Shown: positions 46,734 to 58,669, numbered from the stretch's first letter. The stretch: 64,000 nucleotides of DNA from Orientallactaga sibirica (GCA_036365145.1 JAEOAD010000032.1:1207501-1271500); one strand, 5' to 3'. The notes: generated by a model not told the origin, from the sequence alone. Numbers and translations: made by a program.

Positions 46734-46858
46734 CTTTTCAGTCTCTCAGCCAAGTCCTTAAAATCCACACAGAACTGTAGAAGTGAGCTAACCTTCCCCC
46801 CGCTGTTCCGTAAAGGATAAACACACATGAGGCTGGCTCTGGAGGGACTGCAGCTCAT
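46734..46858 (-). other. candidate first coding exon, - strand
   Basis: On the minus strand an ATG at 46858-46856 opens a frame that reaches AAAAG|GTGAGT at 46734/46733, a strong donor consensus; unspliced it would stop three codons later at TGA 46732-46730. The 18 bp upstream end in a kappa-B match, and an ISRE match lies 30 bp further. The protein start (MSCSPSRASL) matches no family I know. The next minus-strand segment, 46733-46290, is also open for 147 codons in another frame, without motifs. Confidence 0.3.
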
Positions 46859-46875
46859 GTTTGGCTTTGGCTTTG

Positions 46876-46885
46876 GGGAAATTCC
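46876..46885. promoter_or_regulatory. kappa-B site match
   Basis: GGGAAATTCC, a perfect match to the GGGRNNYYCC consensus. Sits just upstream of the minus-strand candidate exon. Confidence 0.4.
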
Positions 46886-46914
46886 GAAATCTCCCCCCTT
46901 CGTTTCTTAAACTT

Positions 46915-46926
46915 GTTTCGTTTCCC
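46915..46926 (-). promoter_or_regulatory. ISRE-like site
   Basis: GGGAAACGAAAC on the minus strand, matching GAAANNGAAA. A second GAAACGAAG is at about 46900-46908. Together with the kappa-B site this resembles an interferon/NF-kappaB-responsive promoter. Confidence 0.4.
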
Positions 46927-47477
46927 ACATTCAGTGAATAATAAAACAATCTGATGTGCTTTGGCTAGCAGAAGAATTGGTAGTATTTAAAAATGCTTTC
47001 ATAGTGATTGCAAGAACATAGTCTTGCCTTTGACAGGGTTTAAAATTCATATGTTTAATGCAAATGTTCAATTTTAGGTTAAGTTCTGTGACTAATCTGC
47101 TCTACCAATACGTTCTAGTAGACGCTAGAGAAAAAAATCATTTCCTTTTCAAGGCAAGGTCTGATGCCCTATCTCTGAAAACAATATTATCAAATCATAA
47201 ATGAGAAGCTGAGAGCCTAATGAAAAATTTATGATGTTTGAAAAGCTTATGTCACCATTATCCTGGTTATGTTTGAGTTTAGGCAAATAATTGTAGTGTT
47301 TTATAAGAAAGCAATAATAGACTGTTACATTGTTACAGTCTGATTTTTTTAAACAATTAAAATGCAATGTGATATTTACGATAAAATAATTCCATGTACA
47401 TCTTAATCAAAAAGTATACACTAATTAAGAATTCACTTACCAAAATACGTGGTGCTTATATGTAGAAAACTTTACTG
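46927..47477. other. unassigned sequence
   Basis: AT-rich; no repeat or gene recognised. If the minus-strand exon is real this is its upstream region. Confidence 0.4.
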
Positions 47478-47585
47478 TGACATAGCACAGTGGCACTCAC
47501 TTTTCATTCTAGCACTTGGGAGACATTGATGAGAGGATTTGTATGAGTTCACGGCCAGCCTGGAACTGCATAGTGAATTCCAGGT
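47478..47585 (+). mobile_element. B1 SINE, diverged
   Basis: Degraded forward B1 (catagcacagtggcactcac; cagcctggaactgcatagtg), ending in a CT run. Confidence 0.68.
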
Positions 47586-48132
47586 CTCTCTCTTTCTCTC
47601 TCTCAAATACATAAAAATAATTTAAAAAGTCAATGAAACTCTTCCCCCTTTCCCTGGGGTCAACCTTGAGTGATACTAGTGGGTTTTTAAATTTTATTTT
47701 ATGTCATTTTCTACTAAAAACTCTGGCAGCCAGGCCATTTGCCAAGATGGAGACTTTATCTAGTTCCTGATAGGTAAGCAAATTGGGGAGATAAGATTAC
47801 ATGCATTGGTAGCTGTTCCCGGGGACCTTGAGAATCAGGATCTTTCCTAGTGTCTCAGGAAGAGGTGCAGGTGAACTAGGCTGTGCAATAGTTGTTCCAG
47901 GCCCAAGGCTATGTGCTGGGGAGGAGACATTGCCTAGGACACCCGCATCAAGCTCAGAGGAATTGGAATTGTGGTCATGGCAGCCACTGGTCCTGAAGCT
48001 GAAAGACACCGGGTGTCTTCCATCCAGTGAGGTGTGCTCTGGGGCTAAGGCTTCTAGTGATCCCGGTGTCCAGTTTCTCTTCTCTAAGCCATGAAGGAGC
48101 CTAGCACTGGTTGTTAAAATAGTGTGGGTTCA
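47586..48132. other. unassigned sequence with open frames on both strands
   Basis: 47797-48094 is relatively GC-rich and open on both strands (88 codons +, 70 codons -). No domain recognised. It may be an old pseudogene or exon remnant. Confidence 0.35.
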
Positions 48133-48309
48133 AGCAGGGCGTGGTGGTGCACACCTTTAATCCTAGCACTGGGGAGGCAGAGGTAGGAGGATCGCCAAGA
48201 GTTCGAGGCCACCCTGAGACTACATAGTTAATTCCAGGTCAGCCTGGACCAGAGTGAGACCCTACCTTGCAAAACAAAACAACAAAAAAACAAACAAACA
48301 AACAAAAAG
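48133..48309 (+). mobile_element. B1 SINE
   Basis: Well-preserved forward B1 with tail aacaaaaaaacaaacaaac, flanked by aatagtgtgggttc (48119-48132 and 48310-48323). Confidence 0.9.
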
Positions 48310-48324
48310 AATAGTGTGGGTTCT

Positions 48325-48557
48325 ATGGTGGGTTCAGCGGCTAGGATGCTTGCCTGCAAAGCCGAAGGATGCAGGTTCAGTCGATTCCCCAGGACCCACA
48401 TAAACCAGATGCACAAGGTAGTGCTTGCATCTGGTGTTTGTTGCAGGGGCTGGAGGCCCCGACATGCACATTCTCTGTCTGTCTGTCTGTTTGTCTATCT
48501 GTCTGTCTGTCTGACTCTCTCTCTCTCTCTTTCTCTAATAAATAAACATTTAAAAAA
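48325..48557 (+). mobile_element. tRNA-derived SINE with (CTGT)n
   Basis: Forward copy. The pyrimidine segment is a (GTCT)n run followed by (CT)n. Its right flank gtagtgtggattcta repeats the B1 target site. Confidence 0.87.
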
Positions 48558-48589
48558 GTAGTGTGGATTCTAGGAGGTGGGAAAAGCTA

Positions 48590-48930
48590 AAGTGAGTTCT
48601 TCTTTGCAGTAGAGCAATCACTCAGACCAGCCAGTTGACGAAAGCGGATATAAAGCCCGTAATTACTGTGACTTTGTCAGGTGGGACTGCCATTCCCTTG
48701 CTGGTGTTTGGGGTTCCAGTACTTCCTCCTGACCTCTTCCCCCCTCATGTGGAGCTCCCCCTCCACCTTGGAGTCTGGGTTGAAGTGCTGTGTTCTTTCT
48801 TGCATTCCATGCTCGGTGCTGTTTAGAAAGGGGTTCCCCGTGCTTCTTTACCGATTTCCAGAGTTCTCTATGAGTCACACTTCTTGAAATAAAGCTTTTC
48901 CTTTGTCACCCCAATTCTACTTTATAGTAA
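48590..48930 (+). mobile_element. possible solo LTR of unassigned family
   Basis: TATAAA at 48649-48654 and AATAAA at 48888-48893, about 240 bp apart, enclose a C/T-rich region of even composition. This layout fits an ERV LTR, but termini and target duplications are not visible. It could instead be a decayed gene 3' end. Confidence 0.25.
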
Positions 48931-49128
48931 GAGATTTTCTACCAGGCATCTCTGTGCAGACATCTTCCAAATGTTTCCTTTTTTCTCTGAACACAGAGAG
49001 TAAATCTTCAGTTCTGAATGACGGGTTGCAGATCCAGTACGCAGGGGACTGGTTGCTCTGATGCCAACAAGAACTTCACAGATATGTAGATTCCCTCACT
49101 TAAACCGAAGCCACCAGACATGGGTCTA

Positions 49129-49400
49129 TTAGTTTCTTTTCTCATTGCTATGCCTGAATACCTGCAAGAAGCAGTTTAAGGAAGGAAACAGGTTTATTTC
49201 AGCCCACAATCTGTGATGTTGGGGAAGTCATTATAAAGTGTGAGGCAGCTGGTCACACTGCGTCCACACCTTTGCTCTAACCTCCATTTCTGTGTCTCTT
49301 GCAGATTTCTCCCTTCCAGCTCATATACGGGTTTCTGACTTAGAACTCACTGGCTTTGTTCTGTGCACAGTCAGAGCCTGTTAATTGTTTAAATAGGCTA
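49129..49400 (-). mobile_element. MT2-like LTR fragment, reversed
   Basis: gtctattagtttcttttctc followed by attgctatgcctgaatacct and ggtttatttcagcccacaat resembles the complement of MT2/ERV-L-type LTR ends. The right boundary is unclear. Confidence 0.5.
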
Positions 49401-49798
49401 CCATCTCCTCAGGTCAAGGAACCTAAGCTGTAGAAAACCTATAAAAAAATTGTATTGATCGTTCCAATTATCAGTTGAACCGTCAATATTCTGTGACCTT
49501 AATAGAGCAGTTACTTTCTCTTGATTTCAGAATCTGTAATGACGCATTATAGACAGAGTCTGTAATTTCTTTTTCTCCCTAAGAGTTGATATGAGAAAGG
49601 AAAATAATATTCTGTTCATGTACTTTGTAAGTTGTAAACCTGAACTCAGAAACCATTTCAAGTTCTAACTTCCCAGAAGATCATTAGATGGTAAGTTTCT
49701 GAACAGGTAGTTTGTATTACATCTTTCATACATTTTAATTTTTATTTGGAAATCACCTACACATATAGTGTATTTGATCATGTATTATATAATAAATA
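49401..49798. other. unassigned sequence
   Basis: Nothing recognised. Confidence 0.45.
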
Positions 49799-49995
49799 CT
49801 TTTTTTAAAGTTTTTATTTTTATTTATATTTATTTATTTATTTGAAGCAGAGACAGAGAGAACAGGCACACCAGGGCCTCCAGCTGTTTCAAGCAAAATC
49901 TAGACACTTACACCACCGTATCCATTTGACTGTACACAGGTCCTGGGGAATAGAATCCAAGTGCCTTTAATGGCTGAGCCACCTCTCCAGCCCCT
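49799..49995 (-). mobile_element. tRNA-derived SINE
   Basis: Reversed copy with a short purine segment; head complement gagccacctctccagcccc. Confidence 0.82.
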
Positions 49996-50007
49996 TTAAG
50001 GCCAATT

Positions 50008-50046
<39 letters not shown>

Positions 50047-50341
50047 TTCTTGAAGACCCCTCACAGACATTCATATAACCATGCATATTTACATTATATG
50101 ATTAGGACTAAGAAAAATTCTTTCATTATATAAAAGAAAAATACTGAATTTAAGATCAGTAAATCTGAAAATGATTTACTTCTTTATTATAATACAAAAA
50201 GAATATATTTTGTGCCTATCATGATTCAAGAAATACTTTTGTGGTCCACAGCACAGGGACATTACAAATAGGATGCAAAATGAAATATAGAAAGTGGGAA
50301 AACCCTGGGGAGAATATGACCCTGGGCACCCCATTCCATCC

Positions 50342-50386
<45 letters not shown>

Positions 50387-50638
50387 CCATAAACAGGCTT
50401 ACTTACAAAATATCTATTGACTGTAATTTTCTCAGTGTCTTTTTCCACTTGTCAATTGATTCAGAAAAGAGCACTTTATATTTAGAAGTTCAAAGTGACA
50501 TGTGCTATATCAAAATCTGGAAATGTTGACGTGAATGAGTAAAGGCTTGCTGTGCTTGCTGAAAGAAGAGGTGGCAAATTTGAGGAAAGAGGCTGGAAGC
50601 AGCCCTGAGAAGACAGGGCAACTGTTCTTTGCTAACGG
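49996..50638. other. unassigned sequence with (CT)n(CA)n and (TA)n
   Basis: CT/CA run at 50020-50046 and an uninterrupted (TA)n of about 20 units at 50344-50383. No gene seen. Confidence 0.6.
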
Positions 50639-51018
50639 TGTACAGTTACTTCTGTCATCACTGTGACAAATACCAAAGGGGAAGAAAATTAAAGGAAGAA
50701 GGGTTTGTTTTGGTTTTCAGTGTACAGGATACAGAACATTAAGGCAGGGAAGTCAGGGTGGCAGGAACATGGAGCCACTGGTCACTTTCAATCTGCAATG
50801 AAGGAGAAGGGGAGGGAATAGGAGAGAGAAAGAGAGATGAATGTTGATGGTCAGCTCATTTATCCTTTTTATTCACTCATGGATCCCAGACTATGGGATT
50901 GGTGCTGCACATAGTTAGCATGGGTCTTTACACCTAATTCTACAAAATCTCACAAACCTGCCCGGAGATGTGTCTTCTAGGTGATTCTAGATCCTGTCAT
51001 GTTGACACTATAGACCAT
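50639..51018 (-). mobile_element. MT2-like ERV-L LTR, reversed
   Basis: Left end tgtacagttacttctgtcat and right end gatcctgtcatgttgacact are the complements of the ends of MT2-group LTRs. The interior aagggtttgttttggttttc corresponds to the complemented polyadenylation region. Diverged. Confidence 0.62.
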
Positions 51019-52079
51019 ATAGGTAAAATTATATATATGTATGTATGTATGTGTGTGTGTATGTGTATGTATATGTATGTATATATATATATATGTATAT
51101 ATGTGTGTATATATATATATATCAAAATATAAAAAAGCACATAAATAAACTTAGCTGGACAGTGCCATTAGGGAATATAGACGCCACCACACAAGAATTA
51201 GACTGCCAGGCAGTGAGAGAGGAACCGAATTGGAAAATACTTCCGTCAAGATAAATTCATGTCTGTGAAAGGTTTAAAGGAAATTTTAAATTCAAATAAC
51301 AGCTTAAAATCAAAATCGCAGAAAGACTGGTTAAACGAGCATGAAAATAGTTTAGAATACAGCAAGGGAAAGAACTTTAGAAATATAATGGATTAAATTA
51401 TTTGAAAAATAGAAGTTATCTTTTTCATGATGCCAAAACGATAGTCTTTACACCTAAATATCCATCGGAAATCTTGCAAATGAAAAATATTAAGTTGTTA
51501 AAAATCAAATCTGTAAGGTGGTATGAGGGAAGAAATATTACTTTGAATTCTTCAGAAGGCTGAAATGACAAAAAATAGAAAGTTTGCAAGAGAAGACAGC
51601 AGAGTATGTTGTTCTAAGAATGGTCCAGAAAGGAGGATGAGAAGAGAGGGAGGAAAAGAGCTCAGTAACGAATCAACCAGATACAGAATCCAGCTACAAG
51701 CAGGTGTGTTAGCATAGGCGTCGTAAAGAACAATCAAGTTGCTTTCTACCTTTAAATAGACACATACTCAGAAAATTAACATCTTTAAATGGAGGATGTA
51801 ACAGCTTGAAATAAGTTTCACAAATCATGTAGGTAGCAGTAGCACAAATATTGCTAGCTTTTCTCCTGAAATGTGACACCTGGTACAAAGTTGTCTAAGG
51901 GTAAAATTTTGTATTTCCTTAGAAATTAATATTTACTAATTGGTAAAATAAAATTTTGAATTGATGTGTTTTAGAGATATTTTGAGATCATGCCAATCAC
52001 AAATGCCTTGTGAAATATTGCATTGTTTTATTAGTATCATTAATATTTCTTGGAACATTTCTTCCCTCTACTCACATTA
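51019..52079. other. unassigned sequence, with AT/GT microsatellite
   Basis: 51028-51122 is (TATG)n/(AT)n. The rest is AT-rich with no gene recognised. Confidence 0.5.
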
Positions 52080-52396
52080 CCTATTAATATCAATAAGGAT
52101 GACTGGATTCCTCCATTTTTTTTTCCACCAATGATCTTTTCTTATCAAGTGTATTAAGTTAGTGTACAAACTGGGAATTTCATACATAATGTATCATAAT
52201 TCTGTGTTCTTGTTTATCCTCTCCTCCCTCCCCACTGCTTTCTCCTATTCCTCAGGCTCTTCCTTAGTCCCCTTCTCTTCTTTCTCCCAAATACTCCTCT
52301 TTTCTGGTTTAATATCACAAACACTCTATTATAATCTCATCCCTTCTCTTCCCTGAGAATCTTTTCTTCTCCTCTCTGTTCCTTTTTTACTTGTAT

Positions 52397-52431
<35 letters not shown>

Positions 52432-52982
52432 ATTCCACATAGAAAAGAAAAAAAATTGTCTTTGAGTATAGCTTATTTTACTTGAAATCATGTTCTCCAG
52501 TTACATCAATTGATCTAAAAAGTCATAATTTTCTTTTTCTTTAAAGCTAAACAAATTTGTATTTTGTTTATCTTCTGCATTATTGATCTAGGCTTGTTCT
52601 GATTCTTAGCTATTGGGAATAGTGCAGCAGTAAACATGTATGTCCATGAATCTCTGGGGTATGTTGACATATAGTGCTTTGAGTATATGACTAAGAATGA
52701 TATAGATAGTTCATGTAGTCATTAAATGTTTAGTTTTTTGAGGAGCCTTATACTGACTTTACAATGGCTACGTCAGTTTACACACAACTGTAAGTGTATA
52801 TGAGTTTCCTTTTTTTCTGCATAACCAAACCCACATTTGTTCTCATTTGCTTTCTTGATGATGACCATTGTGGCTGGGATGAGATAGCATAATTCAATTT
52901 TAATTTGTATTTCTCTAAGAATGTTGGAACTATTTTCTATTTTCTAGGCCATTCATATTTCTTCCATTAAAATGTATAATAC

Positions 52983-53172
52983 AGGAGGTGTAGAGATGGC
53001 TTAGCAGTTAATGCACTTGCCTGCAAAGTCAAAGGGCCCAGGTTTGACTCCCGAGAACTCATGTAAACAGATACACAAGGTGGTATATAAGTCAGTAGTT
53101 CATTTGCTGTGGCTAGAAACTCTGGTGTGCCCATTCCCCACCCCCAATAAATAAATAAATAAAAATATTTTT
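52983..53172 (+). mobile_element. tRNA-derived SINE
   Basis: Forward copy almost lacking the CT segment; ends (AAAT)n. Confidence 0.83.
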
Positions 53173-53192
53173 TTTTCTAAAACTGTATCATC

Positions 53193-53407
53193 CAGGGCTG
53201 GAGACATGGCTTCTTGGTAAGGTGTTTGCCTATGAAACCTAATGACCCAGTTTTGATTCCCCAGTACCCATGTAAGCCAGATACACAAGAAGATGCATGC
53301 ATCTGGAGTTTGCTTGTAGTGGATAGAGGCCCTGACATTCCCATTCTCTTTATTTGCTTTTTTTTTTTTTTCTCTCTCTCAGGTAAATAAATAAAATATA
53401 TTTTAAG
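53193..53407 (+). mobile_element. tRNA-derived SINE
   Basis: Forward copy 20 bp downstream of the previous one, with a T run before a short CT segment. Confidence 0.83.
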
Positions 53408-53771
53408 AGTGTAATCCATTCATTACTCCATTTATTGCTGTGATGATTTTTTTTTTTTTGGTGTTTGATTTTCATGGTTCTTTATATGCTCTAGATATAA
53501 ATTCTCCTGTCTTACTTATAGTTTACAAAGATGGCTTTTTGTTTTTTTGTTTTCTGTCTGTGCACTATTATGGACCCCTTTATTTTCTATCTGTTATCAA
53601 CCTAGCTAATACTTCAAGAACTGCTAAATAAGCACAAAGAGAGCATGCTCACTTGTTTCAGTCCAACTTTAGAGAAGGTGCTTTCAGTTTTTCCTATTTA
53701 GAGTGTGGTCTATATAGTTGTCAAGTAAAGCTTTTATTATATTGAGATGTTTCCTATATTCCTAGTTTCAA

Positions 53772-53952
53772 TATGTTTAATTTAAAAAAATATTTTTTTA
53801 TTTATTTGAGAGAGGTAGAAAGAATGGACTTGCCAGGACCTCTAGCCACTTCATCTTGTGCATCTAGATTTATGTGGTTACTGGGGACTAGAATCTGGGT
53901 ACTTTGAGTTTGCTGGCAAACACCTTAACCCACTAAGCCATTTCTCCAGCCC
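53772..53952 (-). mobile_element. tRNA-derived SINE, shortened
   Basis: Reversed; part of the body is missing between agccacttc and atcttgtgcatc. Confidence 0.78.
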
Positions 53953-54696
53953 TCAACAATGTATTTACCCTGAAGGAAGGTTGATCTTTAACAAAGGCCT
54001 CTCCTGTGCCTACTGAGCTGATTATGTGAATTCTTTCCTTAAATCTATCTATGCTGTATTACATTTATTTATTTGCATATGTTGAATCAATTTGAATTCT
54101 GGGATAATACCAAACATGGTTATGGTATATTATCTTCTTAATGTGTTCCTGCATTAAATTAGCAAGAATTTTTTTGTGAATTTATCTATGTGCACCCAGG
54201 AAATTGGTCTATTTTTTATTTTTGTTGGAACCTCTTGTGATCTTGGAATCTGGGTAAAACTGGCATTGTAGAATGAGTTTGTAGTGTGTCAGCCCTTTCT
54301 TTATTGTGAAACAATTTGAGAGTATTGGTATTTCTTAGATGTTTGTTAGAATTTGACAGTATTATCTATTCAGTCCGTGGTTTTTCTGTATATGGAGGCT
54401 TGTTATGGATACATTTAAACTGAATGTATGTTTTTTTGGTTTAATTTGGTTAGGTCTTATGTATCTAGGAACGGATCCATTTGTTTCAGGCTTTCTAATT
54501 TTAGAATGTAAGTTTGCAGTGTATTCCCTAGTGATTCTCTAGAATGCATTATTAGTCTATGTATTTTTTTTCCAATTCATTGATTTCTGCCCTTACTTTA
54601 TTGTCACCTACTGTTTTGGGAATTTAATTGTTGTTGTTCTGAGACTAGAGAGTATATCATCAGTTTTTTTTTAAAAAAATGTTTTTAATTTTTTTT

Positions 54697-54959
54697 TAAT
54701 TTTTAAAATTATTTTATTTATTTTTGGAGAGAGACACAGAGAGAGACAGACAGAGAGGGAGAGGGAGACAGATGGGCGTGCCAGCAGTCTCTCAGCTGCT
54801 GTGAACGAACTCCAGATGTGTGCACCCCGTTGTGGGCAAGTGCGGCATTGCGCCCTTGCATCACTTTGCATCTGGCTAAATGTGGGACCTGGAGATTGGA
54901 ACCAGCGTTGTTAGGCTTAGCAGGCAGGCGCCTTAACCACTAAGCCATCTCTCCAGCCC
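54697..54959 (-). mobile_element. tRNA-derived SINE, long variant
   Basis: Reversed long variant (gcggcattgcgcccttgcat) with flanking aaaatgtttttaatttttt on both sides. Confidence 0.86.
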
Positions 54960-55159
54960 AGAAAATGTTTTTAATTTTTTGAACTTTTAATGTGAGCACT
55001 TACAGCTATCACATTTTTTTTTTTTTTTAGAATAGTTACGTATCTAATTCCCAAAGGTCTGGTAAGTTATTCCTTTATTTTCATTTGATTTAGGAATTTA
55101 AAATTTTCCTCACATTTTCTTTTGTTGTGTGGTTCATTTATTTATTTATCTTGTTTTTG

Positions 55160-55495
55160 TTACTTTTTTTAAGGTAGGAACTTTGTATGGACATATCATA
55201 TGTTGGTACCATCATTTCTCTCCTCCCTGCCCCCATTCCACTGAAAGCCCTCGTCACTGGGATTGCTGGTATTCAACATTGAGTTGTGGGTTATGAGTTG
55301 TGATCAAGCAGGGAAAGCAACCAGCCTACCTAGACCTACATACTTCTACAATGGTGGTATCCAGCCTAGGTGGGTAACCAACAGCTGATTTGCTAAAAGA
55401 CCTGCTCAGTGAAAAATAACCCATAACTGGAAGTGGGAACTGAGTTGAATCCTATGGAGATGAGGATTATGGACTCCAAGGAGAAGATCTCACAT
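55160..55495 (-). mobile_element. L1 3' UTR fragment, reversed
   Basis: Same 3' UTR family as 38205-39090 (tcctccctgcccccattcc, gagttgtgggttatgagttg, ggtgggtaaccaacagctga), with internal deletion. It sits inside the older L1. Confidence 0.7.
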
Positions 55496-55987
55496 GTTCA
55501 TTCATTGATTAACCCACAGGTCATTCAAGACTGCATTCAGTCCTCATGTCTTTGTATAGTTTATTTTGCTTCTGATTTCTAGTTTTACTCCAATATGATC
55601 TGATAATACACACAAAAAAACTTCCTGTTTTGTGTGTTAAGGGTATCTTTGTTGAGCAAATTGTAGTCTATATAGCTGCTGTGAAGCATTTTTATTCTGT
55701 ATCCATTGTATGGAATATTTTATAGATATCTGTTTAGTCTATTTGATCTATAATATAGTTTAATTGTTTCTGTCTTAATTTCCAGTTTTGTTGACCTTTC
55801 TTAAAATGAGTGTATTAAAAATCCTCCCTATTATTTTATAAGGACCTATTTTATGTTTTATGCCTATTAGTGTTTGTTCTATAAAACTGGAACCTCCAAC
55901 ATTTGGTGCATATTTATATATACATATATATATATATACATATATATGTATGTATAATTGTTATAACTCCCCCCTCTCATTTTTAAA

Positions 55988-56058
55988 GTTGGAGCTTGAA
56001 CCTAGGATCTCACACCTGATAGGTAAGGCCCATACCACTGAGCTATAATCCCAGTCCT
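55988..56058 (-). mobile_element. ID-like SINE
   Basis: On the minus strand: gggattatagctcagtggta head and a B-box-like aggttcaagct, about 70 bp. This is the size and layout of the rodent ID element derived from BC1 RNA / tRNA-Ala. Confidence 0.6.
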
Positions 56059-56519
56059 GCAAGTTTATATTTTATTGATGAGTTGTTTCCTGCATGAACA
56101 TGAAATGCCCTTCTCTATCTTTTCTGACTCTTTGGGGATCTACTTTATCACATTACTCTCTGAGCTTACTTTTTCCTTCTATGTGTTTGATGAATCAACT
56201 TCCATTCTTTGATTCTTGGCCTGTGGTTACCTTTGCCAAGTATAGTAGTATTTTGAAGCCAAAACCTAGAGACTATATGTACCCACAACTACCAATGTAT
56301 GTCTCCTTGTAGGCCATTTCAGAAGCACACACACACACACATTCTGGACTGCCATCTCTGATGTCTCTAAGCAGGACCCTTACTTCACTCAGGCTCCAAA
56401 AGTATCTGTAGAGTCAATCCTTAGGAGTATGGCCAAAGGGAGGGCATATGATCCCTGTATTAATCCATTTGTGTCTAAATGAATAAGACATGTGGTCTGT
56501 ATTTATATTGAAGTATTGA

Positions 56520-56770
56520 ATATTGAAGTATATTGAAGTACTGTTCAGCCACTGAGGGAAATTCTGCCATATGTCACAATACAAATGTACCTTAAAAACA
56601 TTGTGAATGGTGAAATGTTAGTCTTCTGAGAGTGACAGAAGAAAGAAATGTCACGTTGATACTGTATGGGTACAAAGTTTCAGTTCAGCATGACAACTAT
56701 GTTCTAGAGATCAGCACTCAACACCATTTCTATATTTAGCACTATCTCATTGGATACTTAGTAATTAGAG
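56520..56770 (+). mobile_element. ancient L1M-type 3' end
   Basis: Blocks accttaaaaacattgtgaatg and gacaactatgttctagagat resemble the non-coding 3' end of old L1 elements. The sequence is diverged. Confidence 0.45.
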
Positions 56771-58190
56771 GTAGCTCTCATATCAAGTTGGCAAAAAAAA
56801 TAAAGTTTTAAACAAAGAAGAATACTTTGTCCACTTGCTATAAGCTTACCCTGGACCCTGTCTAGCTGTTCTCAACCTCAGTGAACAGAGTGGTTCTCCT
56901 TCATCAACTGAATTCTTCCTTTCTAGAATTCCCCAAAAGAAGGTTCTTGAGGTAAAATCCATGGCATTATTTGTATCTTTAGGAGATTCTGCTGCACCAT
57001 TGCTTATCTGATTTGAGGAGTATGAACTAATTCTCCACACAAGGATGGCAAGGGATCAAATCAATTGGGGAAGGGACAGCTAAGGATGCTTAAAGACAGC
57101 ATTTGCCACAAATTGTGAGATCTCTTTTTGCCAACTCTGATTTCAGGAATATAATATCAATTTTGTAAAGGTAGAAACTGACAGATGATACTCCCAGGAT
57201 TTTATCCTGTGTGTGTAGTAGAACTTTGATTGACAAGCACATCTGCCTGATGACAAAGGTCTTGATCATTGCATTGTACTAAGGCCTGGATTTCCACCTG
57301 CAGAGTTCAAGCTCAATGAATTCCCCAGAATCCACATCTTTGACAAACTCAGTCCTGACTTGCTCCCTCTCTCTATACAGGGCCTGAAGTCACATATAAT
57401 GTATGCTTGTAAAGCAACTTCTGGACAGATTTCTACAGCAGAGAGTGTGATGTAAATGTTCACCAGGATTACTAATGGCTGGATTCAAACAATGTGATGT
57501 GCGACATTATTCATGGAGATGAATGGTTATCAACGTAAGACCAGAGAACATTTCTGAAACATTAAAGGCTTGCATGCTTTTGCTTGAACATATCTGTCAG
57601 GTGAACAGATTACAGCAATTAATGACAACGGGTGCTGTGTAAGAATGGATATGATACCTTTTTTTTTGCTTTATTCTGAACGGGAACATTAGTTCTATGT
57701 CCAAACTGAGCCTCATGAATGTCCTCTAGTGTATAAGCTTAAAGCTACTCAGACTTTCAAAGTAGTGAATTTTCTATATAGTCTCTCAGGTCTTCAGAAC
57801 TTAGCTGAAAGTTGTATGTGCAATCTCAGATAAGCTCTTCAGAATTGTTTTTTTTTTTTTTTTTTTAAATCCAGGTCTCTTCCCATGATTCAAGTTCAAG
57901 GACACATGATTTTTATTTATATTCATTTCTGGTGGCAGCTTTCAACAATCCTATTTTTGTTAAATGATTAATAGTCCCTGAATTTCAGATTTAAGTTTGA
58001 CAGACACATAATGGCTTAAATTGATTGTTAACTTTTTGCATAGATTAAGTTTCCTCTAAGTCTCTGAATACTGAGAGCAATGTAAAGAATCTTTTCATGA
58101 ATGAATATTGTATCACATCTCAGTAGCATCAAGGGAGTATAATTGGTCCACAAATACAAGTATGATTATGTCTTATCAAATAAGGGCTCT
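56771..58190. other. unassigned sequence
   Basis: 1.4 kb without recognised gene or repeat; T-rich run at 57847-57866. Confidence 0.45.
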
Positions 58191-58346
58191 CTTGCTGCAC
58201 ATGGTAGTGCATGCCTTTAATCTCAGCACTCAGGAAGCAGAGGTCGGAGGATTGCTGTGAGTTTGAGGCCAGCCTGAGACTACATCGTGAATTCCAGGGC
58301 AGCCTGAGCTAGAGCAAGACCCTACCTCAAAAAATAAAAGTACCAC
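58191..58346 (+). mobile_element. B1 SINE
   Basis: Forward B1. The outer duplication caaataagggctct (58177-58190) pairs with caaataaaggctct at 58656-58669, enclosing this B1 and the next SINE. Confidence 0.88.
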
Positions 58347-58347
58347 A

Positions 58348-58645
58348 GGGCTGGAGAGATGGCTTAGCGGTTAAGGCGCCTGCCTGCTAAGCCTAAGAAT
58401 GTCAGTTCCAATCTTTAGCCAGATGCAAAGTTATGCAAGGGTGCAATGCTGCACTTGTCCACAAGGGGGTGCATGCAGCTGGAGTTCATTGCAGCGGCTG
58501 AGAGGCTGCTGGTGTGCCATTCTCTATCTGTCTTCCTCTCCCTCTGTCTTTCTCTGTGTCTCTCTCCAAAAATAAAAATAAAATAAAATAAAATAAAATA
58601 AAATAAAATAAAATAAAATAAAATTAAATTAAATTAAATAAATTA
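58348..58645 (+). mobile_element. tRNA-derived SINE, long variant, with (AAAAT)n tail
   Basis: Forward long variant (caatgctgcacttgtcc). Inner duplication aaaagtaccaca lies at 58336-58347 and 58646-58657, so it inserted into the tail of the B1. Pentanucleotide tail at 58566-58640. Confidence 0.9.
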
Positions 58646-58669
58646 AAAAGTACCACAAATAAAGGCTCT

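Larger units (their letters stand above)
52080..56230 (-). mobile_element. ancient L1 (ORF2 and 3' part), reversed, with several insertions
   Basis: Complement of old L1 ORF2 can be followed in order: tattgggaatagtgcagcag (52612), ctttacaatggctacgtcag (52758), aaaggcctctcctgtgccta (53994), attctgggataataccaaac (54096), gatttctagttttactccaa (55575) and catttggtgcatatttatat (55897). No intact frame. Interrupted by SINEs at 52983, 53193, 53772 and 54697, an L1 3' UTR at 55160 and an ID element at 55988. (CA)n at 52398-52429. Confidence 0.75.
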
